Of a stretch of DNA of 64,000 bases, positions 26,110 to 36,026 are shown one piece after another. A program made the position numbers and the translations under genes. The DNA is taken from positions 1,306,001 through 1,370,000 of the forward strand of contig NZ_CP072349.1 of NCBI RefSeq assembly GCF_018127965.1, written 5' to 3'. The first letter of the stretch is position 1. Every line of letters starts with the position of its first letter. Under the pieces are notes generated by a model, which saw only the letters and a program-made list of their open reading frames with translations, was not told the DNA's origin and made no database searches. Source of the stretch: Prevotella melaninogenica (GTDB lineage Bacteria > Bacteroidota > Bacteroidia > Bacteroidales > Bacteroidaceae).

Positions 26110-26559
26110 TTAACAACGTTCGACCGTTACGATAATAGAGTCAAGTCGTAAAATACGCACAGCAGCACCCGAATCTATTTCCGTTCCATCAACAGACTGT
26201 GCCTTCCATGAGTCACCGTCTACCTTTACTCTGCCGTATCCACCAGCCTCAATCGTATCTGTTACCTTTCCTTCACGACCAATCAATGCTTCAGCATTAC
26301 TTAATCTTTTATCCGCACCTTGATGAAGATATTTAAGCGCAATCGGTCGTACTAAGAATATACTCAATATCGAGAAAATGACAAAGACTATCACGTGAAC
26401 AACTATGCTATCCGTAAATGCGGAAGTAAGTGAAGCACAGAAACTGCCTATTGCAAAACACATAATGTAGAAATCTCCGTTCATCATCTCTAAAATCAGA
26501 CAAACAAGACCCACTAACAACCATGTTAACCACAGGTTTTGTATCAGATAATCCATCAT
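26110..26559 (-). CDS. NfeD-family membrane protein
   Basis: 149 residues. Three or four hydrophobic segments lie in residues 5-75, followed by the OB-fold domain typical of NfeD (ALIGREGKVTDTIEAGGYGR, VKVDGDSWKAQS, IDSGAAVRILRLDSIIVTVE). NfeD proteins work with SPFH proteins at the membrane. The OB-fold ends in the usual V-x-x-V-x-x-x-x-L-x-V pattern. It is the first gene of the two-gene unit with the SPFH protein. Confidence 0.88.
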   Translation of the reverse strand: MMDYLIQNLWLTWLLVGLVCLILEMMNGDFYIMCFAIGSFCASLTSAFTDSIVVHVIVFVIFSILSIFLVRPIALKYLHQGADKRLSNAEALIGREGKVTDTIEAGGYGRVKVDGDSWKAQSVDGTEIDSGAAVRILRLDSIIVTVERC

Positions 26560-26807
26560 AGCTATAAAGGTTTAAATTCGCTTGTAAAGATAATAAAAAA
26601 AGATGATTCTATCAAATCTTTCAATGAAAAAATAACACTATAACAGCTACTTACCACTATCAGAAAAGTATTTCTTTGCCAGATGACAATATAACACAAC
26701 TCATAACGCCTAATAAACATTTCGCATAAGTTAGCCGTTAGTGGCTTTTGATATTCTTTATGATGACCATTATGCTCGTATCTACATATATCTAACCAAC
26801 GTATTCG

Positions 26808-26873
26808 TGCTTAGCACATGACGTGTTAATGCTTAGCACATGTCGTGTTAGTGCTTAGCACCAATGGTGCGGA
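26808..26873. repeat. Family-beta 22-bp dyad array, copy 3
   Basis: Three exact 22-bp units start at 26808, 26830 and 26852, all beginning TGCTTAGCAC. Units 1 and 2 continue ATGACGTGTTAA and ATGTCGTGTTAG; unit 3 continues CAATGGTGCGGA. It is located in the 595-bp gap upstream of the NfeD gene, which otherwise holds only the M48 terminator. Confidence 0.8.
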
Positions 26874-27076
26874 CTACTCATCAGCTTATAATATACCGCC
26901 AAAATGGGGTTAATCGGTTGTCAAGAGGGAGTTATTCAAGCATAAAACAAATAGAGATATTTGGTCTGAAGTGCTTTATTTTTCCAAGCCTTATATGATT
27001 ATGTTAATTTGAGAGGACTCCTATATACAAGAAGATGTCATTTCATTTTTTATCAAACAGTATTGACTATTTAAAA

Positions 27077-27122
27077 ATTACGGCTATTTGCTTTCGTTCT
27101 TGAAAAAGCAAATAGCCGTAAT
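27077..27122 (-). terminator. Terminator of the M48 lipoprotein gene
   Basis: ATTACGGCTATTTGCTTT (27077-27094) and its full complement (27105-27122) form an 18-bp stem, 33 bp after the stop codon. Confidence 0.85.
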
Positions 27123-27154
27123 AAGGTATCATGAAATGATGGTAAATCAACTAA

Positions 27155-28054
27155 TCAACGTCTGTTTGAGCGTTTAGAAGATGAAGAACCACCTATATGC
27201 AATGTTTTTGATGACTGTGGATATCCCGTAGAAGAGACACGATTAGAGCCACGACCACGATAATATTTCTCTGCTTCTGGCAGCCACTTCTTGATATTCT
27301 CAATACGACGAGCATCAGAAGGGTGGTCGCTCAGTATCTCAGAACGACTACTATTAGTTGCTGCAGCCATTCGTTGCCAGAATGTTACGGCATTCGCAGG
27401 GTCATATCCAGCCATCGCAGCAAAGATAAGTCCCATGTAGTCAGCTTCACTTTCATTATCACGACTGTACTTCAAATTACGGAAAGAGAAGTATCCACCC
27501 GCTACCTGTGAAGCGATATCGCCTACTCCACTACCAACAGTAGAGTTCAAGACAGTTCCCAATATATTGGTTCCCATCTGTTGATTCATCTGCTTTGTAA
27601 TCTGCTCAGCACTGTGCTTAGCCACAGCATGCGCAATCTCGTGACCTAAAACGATTGCTAAACTTGCTTCATTCTGTGTGTAAGGCAATAATCCTTCGTA
27701 AACAACAATCTTACCGCCAGGCATACAAAAGGCGTTAGCCTGCTTGTCTTGAACGAGATTAAACTCCCACTTGAAGTTATTAATCTCATTGGCATAACCA
27801 TTATTACGTAAGTAAGTCTCCACCGCGTTAGCAAGGTTACGACCTACACGCTGCACCATAGCTGTATTCTTTGCATCAGTAGAACGTTTTGCTGATGCCA
27901 CAAACTTTGTATATTCCTGATTACTGAGGCTAAGAAGCTGCGCATCAGAAATACTGATACGATGTGTACGACCCGTCAATGGAACTTTTGAAGCCGTACC
28001 ACAGGCTGTCATCAAAGCGACAACAGCTGCCATTAAGAAATACTTAATCTTCAT
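27155..28054 (-). CDS. M48-family zinc metalloprotease, lipoprotein
   Basis: 299 residues. The signal sequence ends in a lipobox (LMTACGTA, lipidated Cys19). The peptidase domain has the zinc motif HEIAHAVAKH (HExxH), the upstream KIVVYEGLLPYTQNEASLAI and the downstream SEADYMGLIFAAMAGYDP with the third zinc ligand Glu. The C terminus (SDHPSDARRIENIKKWLPEA) is followed by a Ser/Arg/Lys-rich tail. It is similar to LoiP/YcaL-type outer-membrane lipoprotein proteases that help quality control of envelope proteins. It is monocistronic. Confidence 0.9.
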   Translation of the reverse strand: MKIKYFLMAAVVALMTACGTASKVPLTGRTHRISISDAQLLSLSNQEYTKFVASAKRSTDAKNTAMVQRVGRNLANAVETYLRNNGYANEINNFKWEFNLVQDKQANAFCMPGGKIVVYEGLLPYTQNEASLAIVLGHEIAHAVAKHSAEQITKQMNQQMGTNILGTVLNSTVGSGVGDIASQVAGGYFSFRNLKYSRDNESEADYMGLIFAAMAGYDPANAVTFWQRMAAATNSSRSEILSDHPSDARRIENIKKWLPEAEKYYRGRGSNRVSSTGYPQSSKTLHIGGSSSSKRSNRR

Positions 28055-28191
28055 TTTATTTACTGTTTTTTATAACTATCTACTTGCGAAAGTACAACAT
28101 TTTTCGTGAGGTACAAATAAAATCATGACTTTTTTATAAAGGTTAACGGCTGAAAACAAAACATCAGAACCGTAACTTTAAATGGGGTTAA

Positions 28192-28387
28192 ACCCCAATC
28201 GGTCATTAGAGCCTCAACATATTTTGTTTTATTATCGAGCAGATTGTTTGCCTTTGGAACGCAGGCGTAGCGGGCTACGTCAAGTTACAAAGACTAACAA
28301 GATGCCGATAAGAAAATAAAAGATGTTAGGAAACAATACCAGAGTAAGAAGAATTATACATATTGTGGTCTAATGAACGATTGGGGT
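28192..28387. mobile_element. MITE-like element with 19-bp terminal inverted repeats, copy 1
   Basis: 196 bp. The left end ACCCCAATCGGTCATTAGA and right end (read inward) ACCCCAATCGTTCATTAGA are inverted repeats. The element is flanked on both sides by TAA (28189-28191 and 28388-28390), consistent with a 3-bp target duplication. The interior matches copy 2 (49961-50158) almost throughout, including CGGGCTACGTCAAGTTACAA and AAGATGCCGATAAGAAAA. It has no ORF. Its right edge abuts the last coding base of the AmpG-like gene and provides part of its stop codon. Confidence 0.8.
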
Positions 28388-29700
28388 TAACCCATCTTTT
28401 TTCGTTTTCCTATCTCGTTTGTTACGGGAATAAAGTAGGTCACTATAAAGCTGATAACACCCAATATTGCCACAAGAAGGAAGAATAGACGATAACCCAC
28501 ATACTCCTGCAAGAAACCTGTAAACCATCCTGTCATCACCAACGAGAAGGCTGTTATTGCCGTACCTATTGAATAAGTAAATGTGGAGTGCTCCCCTTTC
28601 GTACAATGAGCGAGCCATACAACATAAACTGTTAATCCCAAACCTGTTCCAAACTGTTCGATAATCATACAAAGATTGATAATTGATAAGGTGGAAACAA
28701 AGTAATAACTGAGATAAACAAAGACAAACTTTGGCAAGATCAAAGCTATAACAAACAGCCATAACCAACGCTTCAAGCCGTCACGACGTACCAGATTAGC
28801 TCCTAAGGCACTGCCTCCAATTAACGAAAACATACCCACTGTTCCCAATACTAATCCTAACTCCTGTGGTGAAAGAGCTAATCCAGCATTACTTCCTGGA
28901 TCAATCAAGAAGAGTGGTGCTATTCTAAAAAACATCCCTTCGGGTATTAAAAAGGCAAAAAGGAAACACAAGTTTGCCACATAATGAGGACGACGAACAA
29001 AGGCAGCCTTGACATCATGCCACCATTGACGTGTCACTCCTGTCCATATAGGGAGGTTCGCATGCATATTATCTTTGGGAAGTATGATAGCATGAAGTAG
29101 CATCAAACAGGTCAATAAGACTGACAGAACCCTAAAAATAGTTGCCCATGAAGGTGCTACTGTCCTATAAATGACCTCTAAGTTTCCTGCTATCGTAACA
29201 GGAATAGCCATTCCCACAATGATAGAAAGCATATAAGAAATGGCGCGCGTACCAATAAAAGCAGGACGATTATGCAAGGCCGTTTCACGCTTATACAGTC
29301 TTTCGATAGCCACATCATGCAAGGCAGCCATCGTTGCAATTATCATTAAGAAGAAGACAGTCCACTCAAACCAATCAACAGATGATGCCATAAACGCCAA
29401 TCCACCAAGGCTCAGTGCCATAACAAGCTCTGTAAGAATTATCCACGCATACTTACTCCAATAGCCAACGACCAATCTACCTAACAAAGGTCGGAGGATA
29501 AAGGGTAGTATTAACCACGATGTCGTCAGCGTGATAGCACCATTTGACAAGCCCATTCTGTTGAAATAGACTAATGAAGTCATCAACAAGATAACATACG
29601 GTAGTCCACGTGTCAAATAGAGCGTAGGAAGCCAGAGCCAATAGCTATGCCACTGGTCTACAATAGGAATTCCATTGATTATCTTCTGTTCCTCGTGCAT
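28387..29700 (-). CDS. AmpG-like major facilitator transporter
   Basis: 437 residues, twelve hydrophobic segments. The start (WLWLPTLYLTRGLPYVILLM), the SWLILPFILRPLLGRLV region and LHDVAIERLYKRE fit the AmpG muropeptide-permease branch of the MFS. It would import cell-wall fragments across the inner membrane. It starts 11 bp after the large GT–DUF4922–SpoIID gene and is its operon partner, which supports a cell-wall recycling role. The stop codon TAA (28389-28387) is formed at the edge of a MITE-like element. The substrate is inferred from family only. Confidence 0.78.
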   Translation of the reverse strand: MHEEQKIINGIPIVDQWHSYWLWLPTLYLTRGLPYVILLMTSLVYFNRMGLSNGAITLTTSWLILPFILRPLLGRLVVGYWSKYAWIILTELVMALSLGGLAFMASSVDWFEWTVFFLMIIATMAALHDVAIERLYKRETALHNRPAFIGTRAISYMLSIIVGMAIPVTIAGNLEVIYRTVAPSWATIFRVLSVLLTCLMLLHAIILPKDNMHANLPIWTGVTRQWWHDVKAAFVRRPHYVANLCFLFAFLIPEGMFFRIAPLFLIDPGSNAGLALSPQELGLVLGTVGMFSLIGGSALGANLVRRDGLKRWLWLFVIALILPKFVFVYLSYYFVSTLSIINLCMIIEQFGTGLGLTVYVVWLAHCTKGEHSTFTYSIGTAITAFSLVMTGWFTGFLQEYVGYRLFFLLVAILGVISFIVTYFIPVTNEIGKRKKMG

Positions 29701-29711
29701 CTTCGTATGCT

Positions 29712-32700
29712 TTATTTGTATGGTGCTTCAATAGCTGCTGTCTGGTAATAATGATGGAGGATTTCGTCATATCGATAGCCTTTCTCGCCCATTACAGCAG
29801 CACCAATCTGACACAAGCCAACACCATGTCCCCACCCTGCACCAACAAGACGGAAGTGCTGTGGGATGTCATTCACAATCTCACTACGTTCTACCACAAA
29901 AGCAGAACTGTAGAGATGACTCTCACTTAACGTGCGTCTTATCTCTAATTCCTTACCGATAATACGTGTGATCTTTGTTCCTACAATCCTCAAACGCGTG
30001 ATACGACCACTCTTACCACGCTCTAAAGGTTGGATGTCAATAATCTCTCCGAACTCAAGACCACTCTTACGACGGATTAGCTCAGCAAGTTCTGACTGTG
30101 TGAAGTCTACTGTCCAGCGATAAAAGTCTTGCGTTTCTTGGTCATAGTTATTAAGCACCTGCCCCAAGACTGCCGCATCCTTTGTATTGCAAAACGCCTT
30201 TGGAGACGACAGAATCCACTTCTGTGCCATCTTCTCATCAGTGAGGTCAATCTCAGGGGCTGTTCCCAAAGGTGCATTATCTACTACAGAGAGCAGGTAT
30301 GGCTTATGAGTATTATCCCAACAGTACTCATATTCCTCCGAAACACCTCCACAACACTTACTAAAACGAGCATCGCAGATTTCCTTTCCATTCATCAACA
30401 ACTGTCCACGGGTAGCCTTTATTGCCTCTTCAACATGCGGACTCGTTGCCTTCGTAATACCCTGATAACGTTGGCAATGGTCGTCTGCACATACATCAAA
30501 CAAGGTATGTGCATCGCTATCATACCATACAACACCCTCTTCATCCGACACTTTTACAGGTGCAGATGCTGTCTGAACACCTATTTCGATGGCTTTTCGT
30601 CTTCTCATCTGTACCAAAAGCCAACTGCGAGAGATAACAGCGTGTGCCTTCAAAAGCTCTAATGAAGAGGTAGCACTCATCTCACTTGAGATAACACTTG
30701 CTAAATAACGTTCTACAGGTAGTTCATTAATAGCCCAGAGCTTATCTCCATCGACAACAAAACGTAGCTTTCCGAGGAAGGTTTGTGCCTCTTTGCGCTC
30801 CCAATGGAAGTCTACACCGATAGTAACATCCTCCAAAGTGAAGGATATATCATCATTTTGCGGGGTGAAGCAAAGTTCTTGATAGACCGCAGAATTCCAC
30901 AGAATATGTCCGTCTTGAAACGTTATAATCTGTTTACCAGTCACCTCTTTGTTTCCTATTGTATAAGTACCATTCAGCTGAAAACGTATTTCGTCGCCAC
31001 TAACGATACCTACCGAAACTATAGGTTCGTGCTTCCAATCATCGAAAGCAAGGTCAACTGCCTTATTGCGAAGACGCTTCACAACATCTTTCATTGCCTC
31101 ATCTGACAGTGAAACCTCACGTAAAATTGCCTTGGCACGCTCTGCTGTCATCCCTTCGAAGTCGCTCTGACGAGGCAATATCATCAATCCAGCCATATCC
31201 AAGCTACCCGGACTGACCATACACTGTGCCTCTCCTTCTGCCGAATAGCAATCAGGGCGGTGCTTTTCACGTGGGAATACAACTGAAATAAACGCCTCCC
31301 CACTGTGCCAAGCCACGATATTCATCATCGGCTCTGTCTCATCTTCCTTCATTGGAAGTGATTCATATAAACGGCTGAAGAGCTCAACATCGTGCTTCCC
31401 TGTATGACTCACGATAGCTAAAACAGAACAGATATAGTCTTTTATCTCATAGATTCCCTCAGCATCATTCAGTTTTAAGAGCGGAACAGATGTCTCGTAA
31501 AGCCGCTGCCAGTCACGTTGTAAAGGGAGAATACCACTTGTTCCTGCCTGAAAGTGGAGATGATCAGGTGCACTCGCCCCACACTTCGGACCGTTATAGA
31601 ACACCATCAGCTGCGGATAAGCTCTTAGCAAGCGATGTATCTGTACGTAATTATCCGCTATTGCCTGCAGTTGATGATGACGAGAAGGTATCGTAAAATG
31701 TACTGGAAGGATTGGGAAAGGATTGACAAGGATATCGAAGTCATTCCCAAAAGGCAGAACAATCTGCTCACTTGGACGATTCTTCTCACAAAGGAAGCAA
31801 GGACGCTTAGCCAGCGTAGCCTTATCAATCTTCGCTCCTGTACTCACCAAGCGTGCAGGATTGAATTGCGCAAGGGCTGAACCCACCTCACGCGTCTGCA
31901 CACCCTTCAACTCTTCAAAACGTTTTGCAACGTCTTTCCATTGGTTCAGCTGGTTATGAAAAAAATCAGTTAGCCCTTTCTCTCTATCTTGATTCTGTTT
32001 TTGACGTGCAAGAATCTCAACTGTACGCAGCTGATCTTTATAATGATTGTTAGCGTTTACCTTATCAATGCTCAGTACGGCATCACTATTTCCACCCCAA
32101 CGACGGCACAGATAAAGTTCATCATAGATTCGTCCGATACGGAAACGACGACTGAAAGCCAATCCCATCGCATAGTCTTCGCCATAACTTGTATTAGGGA
32201 ATTGATGCTGACGAACCAAAGGAGTGAAGAAAGCACGTGGTGCACCGAGTCCATTGATACGTAAGGCGTTGTTGCAACCATTATCCTCCGTCCACTCATT
32301 ATGGCTAATCAAACCTGGTGGAAGGGTGTTAAGTTCAAAGTCACACATACGATAAGAGCCTACTATCATCGCTGCATTCTGTTCGTGGAAAGCATCGACA
32401 ATGGTCTGCAAAGTATTTTCTGAGGAATAAAGATCATCACTATCCAACTGAACAGCAAAGCGACCACAATGCGCATCATTGATAGCATAGTTCCAACAGC
32501 CACCTATTCCAAAGTCTGTGCGTGTAGGGACAAGATGCACAAGACGCTCATCAGCAGCCAAAGTAGAGAGAATCTCCGTCGTTCCGTCTGTCGAATGGTT
32601 GTCGACAACGATGACATTAAAAGGGAAGTCTGTCTTCTGTGAGAGTGCTGATACAACCGCATCGCGTACTGTCTTCTCACGATTAAAAACTGGAATAACC

Positions 32701-33461
32701 ACCGACGCCTCCACAGGGAAAGCCTCAGCAGAGAAGTCTGGCTGTGCATATTGCGTTGTATCTACCAAGGCATTGATAGCTGACAGGTGTGCTGTTGCAG
32801 CCTGCTCCATCTCAATCTGTACCTCACGGTTGCGTGGATTCACATAATCAAACTGCTTCTCGCCACTTGCACGTAGGTCGTCTTCCTCCTCCGTATAGAG
32901 ATATTCATTCAGATGGAAGAGTTCTCCCTTACGACTTAAGAATAGACGAAGGTCGTACCAACCAGCAAACTGATAATTCTTTGCCACTTCTCGCACTGCA
33001 TACTCCTTCAGGTACTCTGTCTTGAGAAGTACAACAGAACCAAAATCGAAGTCATCACGGATACTACCCAACTGATAGTCTGTAACGGGATGCTTCACCG
33101 TCTTGCCAGCTTCCACTGAGTAATGGTCAGCATAAACCATTGCCGCACCAGTCTCCTCAGCCACCTGCAGCATACGATCCAAAGCATGATAGCCCAACGT
33201 GACAGGACCTTGCTTCAAATAAAGCAGGGCATAATCGGCTGTTGCTGTTGTTGAAATAAGGCGCATAGTAGCAAGAGAAAGCAAGCTGCCTGCCTGCAGG
33301 TGATGAGTGTACTGAGGCAATGCCTCAGTAGGTGGGACATCGGCTGATAATGTGTATATACTCTTCACCACACCAGACTCGTGCAACTGCGCAGCAAGTG
33401 ACTGCATCATTGCGGCTGTGCTATATGGTAGAAAGCAATCTATCTGTTTCTTCTTTTCCAT
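29712..33461 (-). CDS. Giant fusion: GT2 glycosyltransferase – DUF4922 (HIT-like) – SpoIID/LytB domain
   Basis: 1249 residues without a signal peptide. Residues 1-240 are a degenerate GT-A-like module. Residues 250-460 are a GT2 domain ([31 protein letters not shown] at 340-343). Residues 550-830 are a DUF4922 domain with a CFLC pair (Cys555, Cys558) and DHLHFQAG (His634, His636), like nucleotide transferases of the HIT/GalT superfamily. Residues 860-1249 are a SpoIID domain ([40 protein letters not shown]). SpoIID proteins are lytic transglycosylases on denuded glycan. It sits upstream of an AmpG-like transporter, suggesting muropeptide metabolism, but three catalytic types in one cytoplasmic chain is odd. 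The overall function is unknown. Confidence 0.85.
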   Translation of the reverse strand: MEKKKQIDCFLPYSTAAMMQSLAAQLHESGVVKSIYTLSADVPPTEALPQYTHHLQAGSLLSLATMRLISTTATADYALLYLKQGPVTLGYHALDRMLQVAEETGAAMVYADHYSVEAGKTVKHPVTDYQLGSIRDDFDFGSVVLLKTEYLKEYAVREVAKNYQFAGWYDLRLFLSRKGELFHLNEYLYTEEEDDLRASGEKQFDYVNPRNREVQIEMEQAATAHLSAINALVDTTQYAQPDFSAEAFPVEASVVIPVFNREKTVRDAVVSALSQKTDFPFNVIVVDNHSTDGTTEILSTLAADERLVHLVPTRTDFGIGGCWNYAINDAHCGRFAVQLDSDDLYSSENTLQTIVDAFHEQNAAMIVGSYRMCDFELNTLPPGLISHNEWTEDNGCNNALRINGLGAPRAFFTPLVRQHQFPNTSYGEDYAMGLAFSRRFRIGRIYDELYLCRRWGGNSDAVLSIDKVNANNHYKDQLRTVEILARQKQNQDREKGLTDFFHNQLNQWKDVAKRFEELKGVQTREVGSALAQFNPARLVSTGAKIDKATLAKRPCFLCEKNRPSEQIVLPFGNDFDILVNPFPILPVHFTIPSRHHQLQAIADNYVQIHRLLRAYPQLMVFYNGPKCGASAPDHLHFQAGTSGILPLQRDWQRLYETSVPLLKLNDAEGIYEIKDYICSVLAIVSHTGKHDVELFSRLYESLPMKEDETEPMMNIVAWHSGEAFISVVFPREKHRPDCYSAEGEAQCMVSPGSLDMAGLMILPRQSDFEGMTAERAKAILREVSLSDEAMKDVVKRLRNKAVDLAFDDWKHEPIVSVGIVSGDEIRFQLNGTYTIGNKEVTGKQIITFQDGHILWNSAVYQELCFTPQNDDISFTLEDVTIGVDFHWERKEAQTFLGKLRFVVDGDKLWAINELPVERYLASVISSEMSATSSLELLKAHAVISRSWLLVQMRRRKAIEIGVQTASAPVKVSDEEGVVWYDSDAHTLFDVCADDHCQRYQGITKATSPHVEEAIKATRGQLLMNGKEICDARFSKCCGGVSEEYEYCWDNTHKPYLLSVVDNAPLGTAPEIDLTDEKMAQKWILSSPKAFCNTKDAAVLGQVLNNYDQETQDFYRWTVDFTQSELAELIRRKSGLEFGEIIDIQPLERGKSGRITRLRIVGTKITRIIGKELEIRRTLSESHLYSSAFVVERSEIVNDIPQHFRLVGAGWGHGVGLCQIGAAVMGEKGYRYDEILHHYYQTAAIEAPYK

Positions 33462-33487
33462 CTAAAATGTGTTCTTTTATCTACTTG

Positions 33488-33495
33488 CAAAGATA
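33488..33495 (-). promoter_or_regulatory. -7 promoter box of the GT–DUF4922–SpoIID gene
   Basis: Minus-strand TATCTTTG, 27 nt before the start codon; no TTG at the expected distance. Confidence 0.5.
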
Positions 33496-33556
33496 CTATA
33501 AAATCCCGTCTTACGTACGAAGTTTCAAAAGAAAACAACCTACAGCGAATTATTTT

Positions 33557-33640
33557 CATGAAAAGAAATATTTATTTACGTGAAGAAAAATATTTTTTTT
33601 CATGAAAAGAAATTCTTTTCTTCGTGAAAATAATTTGGAA
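33557..33640. repeat. 22-bp array of TTC[A/G]TGAA dyads (family gamma)
   Basis: CATGAA/CGTGAA starts recur at 33557, 33579, 33601 and 33623, exactly 22 bp apart and alternating CATG, CGTG, CATG, CGTG, each inside an A/T-rich dyad such as TTTTCATGAAAA. The array lies between the divergent promoters of the giant fusion gene and the small coiled-coil gene. Confidence 0.75.
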
Positions 33641-33666
33641 GCAGTGGTCATACTGAACTTTTTCTG

Positions 33667-33674
33667 TAACTTTG
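33667..33674 (+). promoter_or_regulatory. -7 promoter box of the small coiled-coil gene
   Basis: TAACTTTG, 36 nt before the ATG at 33710. It lies inside the longer ORF that starts at 33602, which argues for the later start. Confidence 0.55.
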
Positions 33675-33709
33675 TACGCATAAAAAAGACATTAAAAGAT
33701 AGCCAAAAG

Positions 33710-33979
33710 ATGGAAAAAGAAAATCATATAGACCGTGCATTAGCATTTATGGAGAATCTTGAAAAGCTTGGTGCACAGCTTCAGAAGGCTGACGAACAGC
33801 AGAAACTAATGCTGCAACAGATGCTGATAAAAAGCCAGAACAACGAAACATACACGGATGAATACCACGAACTGGAACAAAGAAGCAAGGACCTTCAAGC
33901 AATGATTAACAAGTGGCGCCCTATCTATGAGGACCGTCTGAAGATGGTGAAGGAGGCACAGAAGGCTGCAAAGAAGTAA
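33710..33979 (+). CDS. Small coiled-coil protein of unknown function
   Basis: 89 residues from the ATG at 33710; the longer frame from 33602 runs through the promoter and the 22-bp repeat and is rejected. The protein is highly charged and helical (RALAFMENLEKLGAQLQKAD, EQQKLMLQQMLIKSQ, YHELEQRSKDLQAMINKWRP), with no membrane segment, signal or Cys. It is likely cytoplasmic. It precedes the lipoprotein gene by 145 bp on the same strand. I do not recognise a family. Confidence 0.65.
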   Translation: MEKENHIDRALAFMENLEKLGAQLQKADEQQKLMLQQMLIKSQNNETYTDEYHELEQRSKDLQAMINKWRPIYEDRLKMVKEAQKAAKK

Positions 33980-34124
33980 GATTGACTGTAGAAGAACAAG
34001 ACTTGATCGAGCTTGTTTCTCGCTATAAAAGAGAAGTATGTGTCCCTTACTGCTACCCACTATCTCCTATTCAAGATTGCAGAACTCCGCATATACAAAC
34101 AAACTCCCTAACTATCAAGAACAA

Positions 34125-34946
34125 ATGAAGAAAGACTTATACAAAGACATCAGACTGTTCTTATCAGCTATCATAGCTGTTAGCTTGTTTTTCTCATGTT
34201 CGTCTGTCCCCTCTGGAATAGCCGAAGAGATAACTTATCACGGAGAACAACTGCATCGTTATCTGACGATTATCAAAGACGTGACAACGAAAGCGGAGAA
34301 GAGTAAGGATACGATTACCTATTATTGTAACCAAAAAGGACAGCTCATCATAGAGCGTGCGGGTACAGACAGCTTGGATGATTACACTTACTCCTACGTC
34401 GGTGACACGATTTTCATTCATAAGAAACATAATCAGAACCCGATAGAAAGACTCTTCAAGAGCTATTATATAGTAAAAAACGGACTTATCGTAGAAGCAA
34501 ATGACATTCCTCAGTTCTACACATACACCTACGATAACAAACGAAGACTTGTATGTCGTGACACACCTAATGTTATCTGTGGCAGAACAACCTACAACCT
34601 CCAATGGAAGGGAGAGAAGATGTTCCCTTATAAACCATTTAATATCAGCTACAGAGAGACAGGGCAGAAGGCAGCCTGCCACAACTTCTATTTCTTGTGG
34701 ATGCATGGCAGTGGCATAAGAATACCCATCCCCTTCATCACCTTGGGCTATATGGGTGTTATTCCGAAAGGAGATATTAGCAGCTATAGCTTCAGTTCAA
34801 AAGATAAAGACTTCAATTTCAAGTCGCAACTGACAACGGAGTATGATAAGGAAGGACGTCCCACCCGCATTGAAGAAGTGGTGACAACACTAAATAAAAA
34901 TAACAAAGAGGAAAATAGTAAGTACGTTACAGAATACATCTGGTAA
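34125..34946 (+). CDS. Lipoprotein with YD-repeat-like beta strands, unknown function
   Basis: 273 residues from the ATG at 34125; the frame upstream to 34038 lacks signal-peptide character. The signal ends in a lipobox (SLFFSCSS, Cys25). The mature part has repeated short strands such as DTITYYCNQKGQLIIERAGT, DDYTYSYVGDTIFI, YTYTYDNKRRLVCRD and LTTEYDKEGRPTRIEEV, resembling the Y-x-Y-D-x-x-G-R pattern seen in Bacteroidetes RHS/YD-like lipoproteins (DUF4595 and relatives). The function is unknown. It lies 34 bp before the CDF gene on the same strand. Confidence 0.7.
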   Translation: MKKDLYKDIRLFLSAIIAVSLFFSCSSVPSGIAEEITYHGEQLHRYLTIIKDVTTKAEKSKDTITYYCNQKGQLIIERAGTDSLDDYTYSYVGDTIFIHKKHNQNPIERLFKSYYIVKNGLIVEANDIPQFYTYTYDNKRRLVCRDTPNVICGRTTYNLQWKGEKMFPYKPFNISYRETGQKAACHNFYFLWMHGSGIRIPIPFITLGYMGVIPKGDISSYSFSSKDKDFNFKSQLTTEYDKEGRPTRIEEVVTTLNKNNKEENSKYVTEYIW

Positions 34947-34980
34947 ATATATACCAATATCAAAAAACTTAAAACAGGAT

Positions 34981-35910
34981 ATGGAAAAGGAAAAAAAAAG
35001 TGAAGGAATGACGAGTGTTATCGCTGCCTTAGGTGCAAACATCTTGGTAGCGATATCAAAGTTTGTTGGTTTTGCTGTGTCTGGCTCAGCTGCAATGTTG
35101 AATGAGTCTATCCATAGTATCGTAGATTGTGGCAATGAAATACTACTGTTAGTAGGCAACCGACAGTCAACAGCGAAGATATCAGATAAACATCCATTCG
35201 GACAGGCACGTGCTAAGTATTTCTATAGCTTGGTTGTTGCAATGATGCTATTCTTCGCCGGTGGTGCATTAGGTATCATGGAAGCAGCAGAGAAGTTATT
35301 TCACCCAGAACACAGCTTGGAGAACACATGGCTCGTCATTGGTATTCTGGCCTTCGGACTCTTAGTAGAAACTGTCAGTCTAAGGGTTGCCTTCAAGGAG
35401 ATTAAGGAACTGAATAAGGACAATCTTTCACTTTATCGTTTCCTACGAGAGAGCCGTCACAGTGAAATTCTCATCATCTTTGCAGAAGATAGTTGTGCTG
35501 TCGTTGGTCTGCTGATAGCCTTAGGAGGTACACTTCTGACCCACTTCACAGGTAATCCATTCTATGATGCCCTCTCGGGTGTACTTATTGGTGTACTCCT
35601 CTGTGCAGCAGCTCTTTTCCTTGCACGTGAGTTCTACAGTCTACTTATTGGTGAGAGCGTCACACAGAAGGACTTAACACGTATCAAAGAGACATTCAAC
35701 AGAACCGAAATCGACCGCCTCATCAATGTCAAGACCATTCATCTCGGTCCTACAGACATTCTTGTCACTGCAAAGATTGATGTTAAAAGCGAATACGAAG
35801 CACAAGCACCTCAGCTGGTTAATGACATCGAGAAGAATATGCGTGCAGCCTTCCCTGAGTACAAGATTTATATCTATATTGAAACAGATAAATATAAGGA
35901 GGATTATTAA
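34981..35910 (+). CDS. Cation diffusion facilitator transporter
   Basis: 309 residues with six membrane segments. The metal site motif in helix 2 reads NESIHSIVDCGNE (His and Asp), and helix 5 has EDSCAVVGLLIAL (Asp). The region DKHPFGQARAKYFYSLVVAM is typical of the SLC30A9-like branch of the CDF family. A C-terminal cytoplasmic domain follows (ILVTAKIDVKSEYEAQ). It exports divalent cations such as Zn from the cytoplasm. The C-terminal domain is short but complete. The metal is not determined by the sequence. Confidence 0.88.
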   Translation: MEKEKKSEGMTSVIAALGANILVAISKFVGFAVSGSAAMLNESIHSIVDCGNEILLLVGNRQSTAKISDKHPFGQARAKYFYSLVVAMMLFFAGGALGIMEAAEKLFHPEHSLENTWLVIGILAFGLLVETVSLRVAFKEIKELNKDNLSLYRFLRESRHSEILIIFAEDSCAVVGLLIALGGTLLTHFTGNPFYDALSGVLIGVLLCAAALFLAREFYSLLIGESVTQKDLTRIKETFNRTEIDRLINVKTIHLGPTDILVTAKIDVKSEYEAQAPQLVNDIEKNMRAAFPEYKIYIYIETDKYKEDY

Positions 35911-35925
35911 AAACCTCTCCCCCAA

Positions 35926-35946
35926 CCCCTCTCCAAGAGAGAGGGG
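35926..35946 (+). terminator. Hairpin after the CDF gene
   Basis: CCCCTCTC and GAGAGGGG around a 5-nt loop, 15 bp after the stop codon. The surrounding C-rich text resembles a common interspersed motif of Bacteroidetes genomes; the terminator role is inferred. Confidence 0.55.
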
Positions 35947-36026
35947 AGTGCTGGACACAAGAGAAAGTAATTCCTATTACTATTCCTATTCGTCTTCTAC
36001 AATCAATCTATCCCCTCACAAAGCGA

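Noticed and set aside
33602..33709. Upstream start of the small coiled-coil gene
   Set aside because: The extension runs through the family-gamma repeat and the -7 box.
34038..34124. Upstream start of the 34125 lipoprotein
   Set aside because: A signal peptide with lipobox starts at 34125; the upstream residues would bury it.
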